Shown: piece after piece, positions 27,827-35,609 of the stretch
How the letters are laid out: every line of letters starts with the position of its first letter
Numbering within the stretch: the stretch's first letter is position 1
Source of the DNA: Subtercola boreus
GTDB lineage: Bacteria; Actinomycetota; Actinomycetes; Actinomycetales; Microbacteriaceae
Length of the DNA: 64,000 nucleotides
Reading direction: 5' to 3'
Assembly: GCF_003399625.1 (NCBI RefSeq)
Contig: NZ_NBXA01000007.1
Location: forward strand, 248,001 to 312,000
Program-made: the position numbers and the translations under genes
The notes under the pieces: generated by a model
Seen by the model: only the letters and a program-made list of their open reading frames with translations
Databases searched by the model: none
What the model was told of the DNA's origin: nothing

Positions 27827-28767
27827 GTCGGCCTGACCTTCAAAATCCTGTCCCCCTGGATCCCGCTCTGGATGCTCCCACCGCCGGTGCCGCCACGCGC
27901 CTCCGTTTCGCGGCCGTGCGCTCGCGCCTCCGCCTCCCCTCGGCCTATCGACGCCCGATGGCCGTCATCGGTTTCACGATCATCGCGCTCTGGTTCATCG
28001 TCGCGATCTTCGTGCCGTGGATCGCGCCCTTCGATCCGCTCGCCCAGCAGTTCGACAGGCTGCAGCCGCCGGGGCCGGTCAACTGGTTCGGCACGGACTC
28101 GCTCGGCCGCGATGTGCTCAGCCGCACCCTCTACGGAGCCCGGATCTCGCTGCCGCTGGCACTCATCCTCGTCGTCGCGTCGGCCATCATCGGGTCGGTG
28201 CTCGGCGCCATCGCGGGGTACTTCGGCCGCGCTGTCGACGAGGTCATCATGCGGGTCGCCGACCTGGTGTTCGCGTTCCCCACGATCATCCTGGCCATGA
28301 TCGTGACGGCCGCCCTCGGGCCGAGTCTCACGAATGCGGTCATCGCGCTGCTGTTCGTCTCGTGGCCGAGTTACGCCCGCGTGATGCGGTCGATGGTGCT
28401 CGGGGCGCGCTCGCGCGAATACGTGGTCGCCGGCCGGCTGCTCGGGTTCAGCCCGTTCCGGTCGTTGCAGCGCGACATCCTGCCGAACGTAGCCGCGCCC
28501 GTGCTGGTGCTCGCCACGCTCGACTTCGGCAACGCCATCCTGCTGCTGTCGGGGCTGTCGTTCCTCGGTCTTGGGGCCACGCCGCCGACGCCGGAGTGGG
28601 GCGCGATGGTCGCCGACGGCGTGCAGAACTTCAGCGACTGGTGGCTTGCGGCCTTCCCCGGGCTCGCGATCTTCACCGTCGTCGTGGCGTTCAACCTCGT
28701 GGGCGACGCGCTCCGCGATTCGCTCGACCCGCGCACCGCGGGCGCTGTGCAGGGGGTGAAGATATGA
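27823..28767 (+). CDS. ABC transporter permease, DppC/OppC type
   Basis: 314 aa, GTG 27823 overlapping the preceding stop by 4 bp. An N-terminal OppC-N region is followed by the first membrane segment and the motif WFGTDSLGRDVLSRTLYGAR (about 87-106), typical of DppC/OppC. The EAA-loop is SREYVVAGRLLGFSPFRSLQ. It ends at the ATGA overlap with the first ATPase. It pairs with the upstream permease to make the channel. Confidence 0.92.
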   Translation: MSRPDLQNPVPLDPALDAPTAGAATRLRFAAVRSRLRLPSAYRRPMAVIGFTIIALWFIVAIFVPWIAPFDPLAQQFDRLQPPGPVNWFGTDSLGRDVLSRTLYGARISLPLALILVVASAIIGSVLGAIAGYFGRAVDEVIMRVADLVFAFPTIILAMIVTAALGPSLTNAVIALLFVSWPSYARVMRSMVLGARSREYVVAGRLLGFSPFRSLQRDILPNVAAPVLVLATLDFGNAILLLSGLSFLGLGATPPTPEWGAMVADGVQNFSDWWLAAFPGLAIFTVVVAFNLVGDALRDSLDPRTAGAVQGVKI

Positions 28768-29603
28768 GTGACACCACGCCGCACGGGCTCAGCCTCCGTG
28801 GCCTGACCCTAGAACTCGGCTCGAAGGGGTCTGCCAAGCAGATCCTCCGCGGTATCGACCTCGACATCCCGGCAGGCTCGATCACCGGGCTCGCGGGCGA
28901 GTCGGGTTCGGGCAAGACGATGACGGGCCTCGCGATCTGCGGACTGCAGCCGGCCGGATCCCGTCTCGGCGGCACCATCTCCTACACAGGACCCCGCGGT
29001 GCGGCGCCGAACCTGCTCGCGCTCCGGCCGCGGGCGATGAACGCGCTCCGGGGCCGCGAGATCGCGATGATCTTCCAGGACCCGACAGCGAGCCTGCACC
29101 CGATGATCACCATCGAGGCGCAACTCACGGACGGGATGCGGCACCACCTCCACATTTCGCGGTCGGAGGCGCGCACGCGGGCTCTTGCGCTGCTCTCGCG
29201 CGTTCGTGTTCCCGATCCTGAGACGGCGTTGAAGAAGTACCCGCACCAGTTCTCGGGCGGGCAGCTGCAGCGCATCGCGATCGCCATCGCGCTGGCCTCG
29301 GAGCCCAGCGTGCTCATCGCCGACGAACCCACGACCGCGCTGGACGTGACCGTTCAGGCGGGCATCCTGCACCTGCTGCGGGAGCTCTGCGACACCCTCG
29401 ACCTGGCGATCCTGCTCGTGACGCACGACCTAGGCGTGATGTCGGCGCTCGCCGACACGGTGACCGTCATGCGCTACGGCGAGGTGGTGGAGCACGGCTC
29501 GCGCTACCAGGTGATCCGCGAGCCGCAGAGCGCGTACACGAAGGCGCTCATCGATGCGCTGCCGCACCCGCCGGCAGAGAACACAACCGAAGGACAACTC
29601 TGA
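28764..29603 (+). CDS. ABC transporter ATP-binding protein, DppD/OppD type
   Basis: 279 aa, ATG 28764 overlapping the preceding stop (ATGA). Walker A is GESGSGKT (about 40-47), the Q-loop lies in IFQDPTASLHPM, the signature is FSGGQLQRIAIA, Walker B is LIADEPTTALDV and the H-loop is LVTHDLGV. It lacks a long oligopeptide C-terminal extension. It powers import with the second ATPase; their stop and start overlap (TGATG). Confidence 0.93.
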   Translation: MSDTTPHGLSLRGLTLELGSKGSAKQILRGIDLDIPAGSITGLAGESGSGKTMTGLAICGLQPAGSRLGGTISYTGPRGAAPNLLALRPRAMNALRGREIAMIFQDPTASLHPMITIEAQLTDGMRHHLHISRSEARTRALALLSRVRVPDPETALKKYPHQFSGGQLQRIAIAIALASEPSVLIADEPTTALDVTVQAGILHLLRELCDTLDLAILLVTHDLGVMSALADTVTVMRYGEVVEHGSRYQVIREPQSAYTKALIDALPHPPAENTTEGQL

Positions 29604-30385
29604 TGGCCGGCCAGCTCGCCGTGCGCGACGCCCACGTTACCTACAAGCTCCCCGGGCGGCGCCTCCTCGCGGCCGTCGACGGCGTGAGCTTCGACCTCGC
29701 ACCCGGCGAAGTGCTCGGGTTGGTGGGGGAGTCGGGCTGCGGAAAGTCGACCCTCGCCCGCGCCATCTGCGGTCTCGAGCCGCTCTCGTCCGGAACGGTC
29801 ACCTTCGACGGGCAGTCGATCCCGACTCTCGGGCTCCGGCGGCGCCCGGCGCACCTGCTCCGCATCCAGATGGTGTTCCAGAACCCGTACAGCTCGCTGA
29901 ACCCGCGCCGCCGGGTCGGGGACCAGATCGCGGATGGCCTCGCCATCGCTCCCGCTTCGGAACGGTCATCCGTGGCCCAGTTGCTCGACGACGTCGAACT
30001 CGACCGGAACGCGGCGGGGATGTTCCCGCACCAGTTCTCTGGCGGACAACGGCAGCGCATCGCGATCGCCCGCGCAATGGGGGCGCGGCCGGACATCCTC
30101 GTCGGCGACGAACCCATCGCCTCGCTCGACGCGTCGCTCCAGGCCAAGGTCGCCACGCTGATGCGTGACGTCGCGCTGAAGAACGGCGCCTCGCTGCTGT
30201 TCATCAGCCACGACCTGTCGGTCGTGCGCGTCGTGGCCGACCGGGTGGCCGTCATGCAGGCCGGACGCATCGTCGAGACCGGCCCCGTCGCCTCGGTCTG
30301 GTCGGCCCCCGCCGACCCGTACACGCAGCGCCTGCTCGCCGCCATCCCCGTGGCCGACGGCCTCGGCCGCCTCCCCGCCGCCTGA
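29603..30385 (+). CDS. ABC transporter ATP-binding protein, DppF/OppF type
   Basis: 260 aa, ATG 29603 overlapping the preceding stop. Walker A is GESGCGKS (about 44-51), Q-loop MVFQNPYSSLNPRR, signature FSGGQRQRIAIA, Walker B LVGDEPIASLD and H-loop FISHDLSV. It is the second ATPase of the heterodimer and the last gene of the five-gene oligopeptide-type operon. Downstream is the 57-bp palindromic repeat at 30479. Confidence 0.93.
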   Translation: MAGQLAVRDAHVTYKLPGRRLLAAVDGVSFDLAPGEVLGLVGESGCGKSTLARAICGLEPLSSGTVTFDGQSIPTLGLRRRPAHLLRIQMVFQNPYSSLNPRRRVGDQIADGLAIAPASERSSVAQLLDDVELDRNAAGMFPHQFSGGQRQRIAIARAMGARPDILVGDEPIASLDASLQAKVATLMRDVALKNGASLLFISHDLSVVRVVADRVAVMQAGRIVETGPVASVWSAPADPYTQRLLAAIPVADGLGRLPAA

Positions 30386-30478
30386 CCCCCGCCCCTCCGC
30401 CTGCCCCCGCCCCACCGCATCCTCCGCCCCCGTCCCGCCGCCTGCCCCCCGCCTCGCGGCTCCACCCCGCTCTCGTCC

Positions 30479-30535
30479 GGGAGGAGCGCCGCCGATCCTC
30501 GCTGTATACAGGGTCGGATCGGCTGTGCTCCTCCC
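30479..30535 (+). repeat. 57-bp palindromic repeat, copy A
   Basis: Outer arms GGGAGGAGC (30479-30487) and GCTCCTCCC (30527-30535), inner arms CCGATCC and GGATCGG. Copies B (31572) and C (54830) have the same outer arms and the same total length of 57 bp, in the same orientation. This copy lies 38 bp from the stop codon of the DUF559-type gene. Confidence 0.75.
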
Positions 30536-30573
30536 GAACGGGAACAGCGGAGGGCGTGCGGGGTCGCCGGGCT

Positions 30574-31548
30574 TCACTCCAGCGGCAGCCCGAGCCCAGC
30601 GCGGAGCTGGCGGGCGCTCCAGCGATGCTCCTTCCGGGCGACGATCGCCCGGATCAGAGCCTCCACACGCGGCCATTCGAAGATCACCTGCGCGTAGGTG
30701 AACCGCAGAACCGAGCATCCGTACTCGTGGAGGAGGAAGTCACGACGTCGGTCCTCGGCGAAAGCGGCTTCCGTCGAGTGCCACTCCCTGCCGTCGAGCT
30801 CGATCACGAGTCTGTCACCCACGACGAGGTCGACGGCGCCCACGCCACGCACCTGCACCTGGGTGCGGTAGGTGATCCCGAGCGCGCGGAGCCGGAGACG
30901 CGCGGTGGTCTCCAGCCCCGAGTGGGAAGATGCACTCGACAGGGCGAGCACCTCCCGATGCTCGTGTGTGAGTCGTGAGGCGTGGATGCCCAGCCGGTAC
31001 CGATTGGTCAGTCTCTTCTTCAGCGCTGAATCGAAAGCGGCTACAGCGTGATTGCGCTCCTGGCAGTCGACCATCTGCATGAGGGCCTCTTCAAGGGAGT
31101 CCCTGGCGACGACAGGGGCACATGAACCCGTTCGGCTCCGATGGAGGCAGACGCCGTGGGCCGATGGTTCGCCGAGCGGTTCAGCCCTGTCGTCGGGGGA
31201 GGAGAGGTGGCCTGCATGCCGTCCGACCCGAACGTGTAGGAGGCCATCCGTCGCGCACCAGACGCCCAGGGGTTCGAGTGCGGAGAGCGAGGTGAGGGTG
31301 CCGCCGACCCGGACTGCCCGGATGACGTCGCGGGGCGCATCCAGCGTGTGCACCCATCCGCGACGGAGACGGATGAGGGTGCCGGCGCGAACGGCGTGGC
31401 GCACACCTGCGGGAGTGACGCCCAACGTCTCGAGCTGGCTGGTGTGGGCGACCCCGCCGAGCCGGGTCATGCGTTCTTCGAGTTCCATGCCGAGCAGTGT
31501 GGCCGCGCGTCGCGCCGTCCGGGGCGCTGTCGGCAAATCTGTGGACAA
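30574..31548 (-). CDS. AbiEi-like N-terminus plus DUF559 (Vsr-like) nuclease-type protein
   Basis: 324 aa from TTG 31548; ATG 31488 (MELEERMTRLGG) is an equally good start. The N-terminal part (TRLGGVAHTSQLETLGVTPAGVRHAVRAG) is the winged helix of AbiEi-type antitoxin proteins. The C-terminal 90 residues (GAVDLVVGDRLVIELDGREW, HEYGCSVLRFTYAQV) match DUF559, a very-short-patch-repair-like endonuclease fold, with the D, E-x-D and H pattern present. No AbiEii partner is next to it. Palindromic repeats of 57 bp flank it on both sides. Nuclease activity is inferred only. Confidence 0.75.
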   Translation of the reverse strand: MSTDLPTAPRTARRAATLLGMELEERMTRLGGVAHTSQLETLGVTPAGVRHAVRAGTLIRLRRGWVHTLDAPRDVIRAVRVGGTLTSLSALEPLGVWCATDGLLHVRVGRHAGHLSSPDDRAEPLGEPSAHGVCLHRSRTGSCAPVVARDSLEEALMQMVDCQERNHAVAAFDSALKKRLTNRYRLGIHASRLTHEHREVLALSSASSHSGLETTARLRLRALGITYRTQVQVRGVGAVDLVVGDRLVIELDGREWHSTEAAFAEDRRRDFLLHEYGCSVLRFTYAQVIFEWPRVEALIRAIVARKEHRWSARQLRAGLGLPLE

Positions 31549-31571
31549 CTTTTTCGCGCGACATCCGCTCA

Positions 31572-31628
31572 GGGAGGAGCACGGCCCAACCGAGGCGAAT
31601 AGAGCGTCGGATCGGCTGAGTTCCTCCC
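31572..31628 (+). repeat. 57-bp palindromic repeat, copy B
   Basis: Arms GGGAGGAGC (31572-31580) and GTTCCTCCC (31620-31628). It shares GTCGGATCGGCTG with copy A in the same orientation and starts 24 bp before the TTG start of the DUF559-type gene. With copy A it brackets that gene as direct repeats. Confidence 0.7.
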
Positions 31629-31680
31629 GGGCGGACGGGCGGACGGGCGAGCGGGCGGGAGGGCGCGTGCGGGCGCGGGC

Positions 31681-31728
31681 GGGCGCCTACAGCTCGAGGG
31701 CGGGCGCCTACAGCTCGAGGGCGGGCGC
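31681..31728. repeat. 21-bp tandem duplication across the dipeptidase stop codon
   Basis: The unit GGGCGCCTACAGCTCGAGG plus GC occurs at 31681-31701 and 31702-31722, with a 6-bp partial third copy. It contains the complement of CTC GAG CTG TAG, so the stop codon is duplicated: the gene ends at 31708 and a second in-frame TAG lies at 31687. Confidence 0.75.
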
Positions 31729-32853
31729 GCCCGCGCCGCCGCTGAGGTACGCGGCGTCGGTCTCCCGCAGCACGCGCAGGATGTTGCCGCCGGCCAGCGC
31801 CGCGAGGGAGGCCGCGCTCCAACCCCGGCGCGCGAGCTCCTCGAGCAGCACGGGGTAGCCGTCGACGCCCTCGAGTCCCGTCGGGAACTCGTCGGTGCCG
31901 TCGAAGTCGCCGCCGAGGCCGATGTGCGCCGCGCCTGCCACCGACCGGGCGTGCTCGACGTGGTCCGCGACATCCGAGACCGTCACCCGAGGGGCCGGCC
32001 CCGTGCGCGGCCCGTCGAACCAGTCCGAGTAGGCGGCGCTCAAGAACTGCGGCACGAACGTCACCATCAGCACGCCGCCGTTCGCCGCGAGGCGGGCGAG
32101 CACGTCGTCGGGCACGTTCCGCGGGTGCGGCGAGAGCGCCTGGCACGAGCTGTGGCTGAAGATCACGGGGGCGGATGTCGCGTCGAGCGCCTGGTGCATC
32201 GTGGCCGGTGAGACGTGCGAGAGGTCGACGAGCATCCCGAGCCGGTTCATCTCGCGGATGTAGTCGACACCCCGCGGTGACAGTCCATCGTGCTCCGGGA
32301 TGTCCGTTCCCGAGTCGGCCCAGCTCGTGTTGTGCACGTGCGTGAGCGTCAGGTAGCGCACCCCCAGCCGCGCGAGCATCCGGAGCACTGCGGGCGAGTC
32401 GTTCAGGCTGTGGGCGCCCTCGGCTCCGAGGAGCGACGCGATGCGGCCGGAGGCCACGGCGGCCTCGACCTCGTCGGCGGTGCGGACGATCCGGAAGTCG
32501 TCGGGGTAGCGCGCGGCGAGCCGGTACACCCAGTCGATCTGCTCGAGCGTGGCCTGCACAGCGGCGGCGCTGCCCGCGACGGAACCGGCGCCGCCCGCGC
32601 CGCCTGCACCCCCTTCGGGGAGACCCGTCGAGTCCTCGACGTACACCGACCAGAACTGGCCGCCCACGCCGCCCGCGCGGAGCCGGGCTATGTCGGTGTC
32701 GGTGGCGAGCCCCGCCTCGAGACCCTCGACCGAGTACCCGCGGTGCAGCCGGCACTCATAGGCCCAGTCGTTGTGCCCGTCGATCACCGGGCTGAGAGCG
32801 AGAGCCTCCCGCACGGTCGCGCGGGCAGTGGCCAGGGTGTCCGTCTCGGTCAT
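31708..32853 (-). CDS. Membrane dipeptidase (renal dipeptidase, M19 family)
   Basis: 381 aa, ATG 32853. Metal ligands of the family are visible: HxD in VIDGHNDWAYE (about 24-29), Glu in LLGAEGAHSL, HVHNTSWADS, DLSHVS and FSHSSC, and Asp in IGLGGDFDGTDE. M19 enzymes are binuclear zinc dipeptidases that hydrolyse dipeptides and, in some members, D-amino acid dipeptides or beta-lactams. There is no signal peptide, so it is cytoplasmic. A Gly/Ala-rich insert (GGAGGAGGAG) sits near 82. The 3' end carries a tandem duplication. Confidence 0.9.
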   Translation of the reverse strand: MTETDTLATARATVREALALSPVIDGHNDWAYECRLHRGYSVEGLEAGLATDTDIARLRAGGVGGQFWSVYVEDSTGLPEGGAGGAGGAGSVAGSAAAVQATLEQIDWVYRLAARYPDDFRIVRTADEVEAAVASGRIASLLGAEGAHSLNDSPAVLRMLARLGVRYLTLTHVHNTSWADSGTDIPEHDGLSPRGVDYIREMNRLGMLVDLSHVSPATMHQALDATSAPVIFSHSSCQALSPHPRNVPDDVLARLAANGGVLMVTFVPQFLSAAYSDWFDGPRTGPAPRVTVSDVADHVEHARSVAGAAHIGLGGDFDGTDEFPTGLEGVDGYPVLLEELARRGWSAASLAALAGGNILRVLRETDAAYLSGGAGAPALEL

Positions 32854-32862
32854 GTTCCAACG

Positions 32863-33600
32863 CTACGGCATCCGCCCGGCGCGGTCGGGCCGGGTGCGAA
32901 TCAGGCGCCGCACGCGCCGCACCACAAGCCACACGACAACCCCGGCCAGCGCGGCATAGACGGCGTAGTTGAGCACCTCCGAGTACCGGTCGATGAGTTC
33001 GTACTGCGTTCCGAGCAGGGCGCCGAGCCCGATCAGCAGCCCGTTCCAGAGCAGGCTGCCGGCCAGCGTGAAGACGCTGAACGTGAGGAGCGGCATCCGT
33101 TCGGCGCCCGCCGGCAGCGAGATCAGGCTCCGGATGCCCGGCACGAGCCGCCCGAAGAACACCGCCGTGCGGCCGTGCCGTGCGAACCAGTCGGCCGCCT
33201 TCGTGAAGTCCTCGCGATCGACGAGAGGCAGCCTCGACAGCCACCGGATCGAGCGCTCGAGACCGAGCGCCGCCCCGAGCGCGTACAGCAGCAGCGCACC
33301 GAGGTAGGCGCCGAGCGTGCTGAGCACCACCACGAGCACCATGTTGAGGCGCCCGAGCTGGGCGAGGTACCCGGCGAGCGGCAGCACGATCTCGCTCGGG
33401 ATGGGCGGGAACACCGTCTCGAGCAGAGTGAACAGGCCGACGCCCCACTCGCCGAGGCTGTTCATGAGGGTGAGGGCGAATCCGATGAGGCCGCCCGGTT
33501 CGCCCACGGCGGGCTCCGAGGCAGAGGGCGCCAGGGCGGCGGGTCCGGAATCCGTCAGGGGTCGAGGGCCAGCAGATGCGACGCGAAGAATCGTGGGCAT
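32863..33600 (-). CDS. DedA-family membrane protein
   Basis: 245 aa from ATG 33600, preceded by a TACTGT -10 box 7 nt upstream. The frame stays open upstream but the leader looks non-coding. DedA features: FALTLMNSLGEWGVGLFTLL, ETVFPPIPSEIVLPLAGYLA, FGRLVPGIRSLISLPAGAER, and a final membrane helix with VWLVVRRVRR. The family transports or scrambles undecaprenyl phosphate and other lipids. It ends 9 bp before the dipeptidase start on the same strand, so the two may be co-transcribed. Confidence 0.9.
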   Translation of the reverse strand: MPTILRVASAGPRPLTDSGPAALAPSASEPAVGEPGGLIGFALTLMNSLGEWGVGLFTLLETVFPPIPSEIVLPLAGYLAQLGRLNMVLVVVLSTLGAYLGALLLYALGAALGLERSIRWLSRLPLVDREDFTKAADWFARHGRTAVFFGRLVPGIRSLISLPAGAERMPLLTFSVFTLAGSLLWNGLLIGLGALLGTQYELIDRYSEVLNYAVYAALAGVVVWLVVRRVRRLIRTRPDRAGRMP

Positions 33601-33607
33601 GCCACGA

Positions 33608-33613
33608 ACAGTA
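33608..33613 (-). promoter_or_regulatory. -10 box of a leaderless promoter for the DedA gene
   Basis: On the minus strand TACTGT lies 7 nt before ATG 33600, the same spacing as other leaderless genes in the window. Confidence 0.4.
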
Positions 33614-33728
33614 CCGATCCGATCCGGGAGAACGCCGCCAGCCCCCGCCCCGCCAGCCCCAGCGCCCCCAGCCCCGCCAGCCGATAGTGTTGGCCGGGAA
33701 CGCCCCCGACAGCAGATCAAGGATGACA

Positions 33729-34598
33729 ATGCCCGTCAACAAACTCGGAGTCCACGCCCTCGTCTTCTCGGGCGGCACCTCGCCCGCCGAGGTCGACTAC
33801 GCCATCGAGCAGACGAAGGCGGCGGGTTACGACGTGCTCGAACTGTCGCTCCAGGATGCCCAGGCCCTCGACACCGGCCACGCCCGCGCCGCGCTCGAAG
33901 CGGCCGGTCTCGGGGTCGTCTGCTCCCGCGGGCTCGCTTTCGACGCCGACGTCTCGAGCGAGGACACCGCCGTCGTCGCCCGCGGTGCGGAGCTGCTCCG
34001 CACGAGCATCCAGGCCGTGCACGAACTCGGTGGCACGCTCCTCACCGGAGCCCTCTACAGCGCCTTCGGCAACTACGGTCGCGCGCTCACCGCCGCAGGC
34101 CGCGCGAATGCGGTCGCCGTGCTGAAGGATGCCGCGAAGGACGCCCAGGGCAAGGGGATGACCCTCGGGCTCGAGGTCTGCAACCGCTACGAGACGAACG
34201 TGGTCAACACCGCCGAGCAGGCGCTGATGCTGGCCGACGACATCGGCGAGGACAACGTCACCGTGCACCTCGACAGCTACCACATGAACATCGAGGAGGA
34301 CGACTTCGTCCGCCCCTTCGCCCTCGTGGGAGACCGTCTCGGCTACGTGCACATCGGGGAGAACCACCGGGGCTACCTCGGCAGCGGGCACCTCGACTTC
34401 ACGACGTTCTTCCACTCGCTGGCCGACATCGGCTACACCGGCGGCATCACGTTCGAGTCGTTCTCGAGTGCTGTCGTCTCGGAGACGCTCTCAACCGACC
34501 TCTCGATCTGGCGGAACCTCTGGAACGACGGGCCCGCGCTCGCGAAGCACGCGCACACCTTCATCACGAATGCGCTCGAATCGAACGAAGTCCACTGA
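33729..34598 (+). CDS. Sugar phosphate isomerase/epimerase family protein
   Basis: 289 aa from ATG 33729, chosen for AAGGA 5 nt upstream; ATG 33723 is an alternative. TIM-barrel AP-endonuclease-2 fold: LGVHALVFSGGTSPAEVDYA, then GLEVCNRYETNVVNTAEQAL, VTVHLDSYHMNIEEDDFVRP and YVHIGENHRGYLGSGHLDFT supply the Glu, Asp, His and Glu metal ligands of tagatose/psicose 3-epimerase-like enzymes. The substrate is not predictable. It is divergent from the DedA gene. Confidence 0.85.
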   Translation: MPVNKLGVHALVFSGGTSPAEVDYAIEQTKAAGYDVLELSLQDAQALDTGHARAALEAAGLGVVCSRGLAFDADVSSEDTAVVARGAELLRTSIQAVHELGGTLLTGALYSAFGNYGRALTAAGRANAVAVLKDAAKDAQGKGMTLGLEVCNRYETNVVNTAEQALMLADDIGEDNVTVHLDSYHMNIEEDDFVRPFALVGDRLGYVHIGENHRGYLGSGHLDFTTFFHSLADIGYTGGITFESFSSAVVSETLSTDLSIWRNLWNDGPALAKHAHTFITNALESNEVH

Positions 34599-34722
34599 GA
34601 ATCGACCGCTCGTAAGCACGTTTTCGGGAACATTGCCAGTCCCCGCACAGAAAACACCGAACTTCTAGGCTGGGGGCGCGTTCCACGACTGGCGCGCGCA
34701 TTCACAGCAAAGCAAGCACACA

Positions 34723-34992
34723 ATGCTCGGTCTCATCATCAGCCTCATCGTCATCGGCCTCATCGCCGGTGCCCTCGCCCGCCTGATCATCCCCGGCAAG
34801 CAGGACATGTCGATCCTCATGACGATCATCCTGGGCATCGTCGGTTCGTTCGTGGGCGGGTTCCTCGCCTACGTCATCTTCCGCAGCGACAACATGGACG
34901 GCTTCTTCCAGCCGTCGGGCATCATCGGCTCCATCATCGGCGCGATCATCGTGCTGTTCATCTACACCCGCGTGAAGGCCCGTCGCGCGTAG
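34723..34992 (+). CDS. GlsB/YeaQ/YmgE-family stress membrane protein
   Basis: 89 aa, ATG 34723. Three closely spaced hydrophobic helices with Gly-rich faces: ISLIVIGLIAGALARLIIPG, ILGIVGSFVGGFLAYVIF, and GIIGSIIGAIIVLFIYTRVK. This is the layout of the transglycosylase-associated (GlsB) family, small envelope-stress proteins of unclear biochemistry. A TAGGCT box at about 34667 may be its -10, giving a leader of about 45 nt; GTTTTC and GAAAAC arms upstream may be an operator. Confidence 0.88.
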   Translation: MLGLIISLIVIGLIAGALARLIIPGKQDMSILMTIILGIVGSFVGGFLAYVIFRSDNMDGFFQPSGIIGSIIGAIIVLFIYTRVKARRA

Positions 34993-35030
34993 TCCCTCCC
35001 CGACGGCCCGCGATACCTTCGGGTTCTCGC

Positions 35031-35036
35031 TATTCT
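35031..35036 (+). promoter_or_regulatory. -10 box of a leaderless promoter for the deaminase gene
   Basis: TATTCT ends 6 nt before ATG 35043, so transcription probably starts at or next to the start codon. Confidence 0.5.
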
Positions 35037-35042
35037 GGCGGG

Positions 35043-35609
35043 ATGACCTCGCCTCCCGAGCCGTCCCAGCCCGACCCGTCCGTCACCGGTGTCGATCTCG
35101 ATCTGCTGCACCGCACGATCGCGATCGCCGCCGAGGCCGCGGCCCACGGCAACCATCCGTTCGGCGCTCTGCTGACCGATGCGGATGGTGCCGTGGTGCT
35201 GACCGCCGAGAACTCGGTGACCACGGATTCGGATGTCACGGCCCACGCCGAGACGAATCTCGTGCGCCTGGCGAGCGCCGCCTTCTCCGCAGCCGAGCTC
35301 TCCGCTTACACCCTCTACACGAGCTGCGAGCCGTGCGCCATGTGCTCGGGCGCGATCTTCTGGTCGGGCATCGGCCGCGTCGTGTTCGCCCTCGACGAGA
35401 TCGGCCTGCTCGCTGTCGTCGGCCCCGATTCGGATGCCCCCACACTTCTTCTCCCCTGCCGCGAGGTCTTCGCGCGCGGCAATCGCGCAGTGGATGTCGC
35501 GGGCCCGGCCCTCCTCGACGAGGCCCGCCAGCCGCACCTCGGCTTCTGGGCCCCGCACCCCGCCTCGCCTCCCGTCCCGCACCCCGCCCCGCCGGTCGTC
35601 GAAGGCTGA
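35043..35609 (+). CDS. Nucleoside/nucleobase deaminase (CDA superfamily)
   Basis: 188 aa, ATG 35043. Zinc-site motifs are complete: HAE in VTAHAETNLVRLA (about 60-72) and PCxxC in SCEPCAMCSGAIFW (about 95-108). HPFGALLTDADG is the substrate-loop region typical of guanine and tRNA-adenosine-type deaminases. The C-terminus is Pro-rich. It is likely a guanine or cytosine deaminase rather than TadA, but the specificity is not decided. Its stop overlaps the next start (TGATG). Confidence 0.87.
   Translation: MTSPPEPSQPDPSVTGVDLDLLHRTIAIAAEAAAHGNHPFGALLTDADGAVVLTAENSVTTDSDVTAHAETNLVRLASAAFSAAELSAYTLYTSCEPCAMCSGAIFWSGIGRVVFALDEIGLLAVVGPDSDAPTLLLPCREVFARGNRAVDVAGPALLDEARQPHLGFWAPHPASPPVPHPAPPVVEG

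Noticed and set aside
31540-31548. TTGTCCACA (actinobacterial DnaA-box form) at the start of the DUF559 gene
   Set aside because: A single site inside a coding start; no cluster, so not evidence of an origin.
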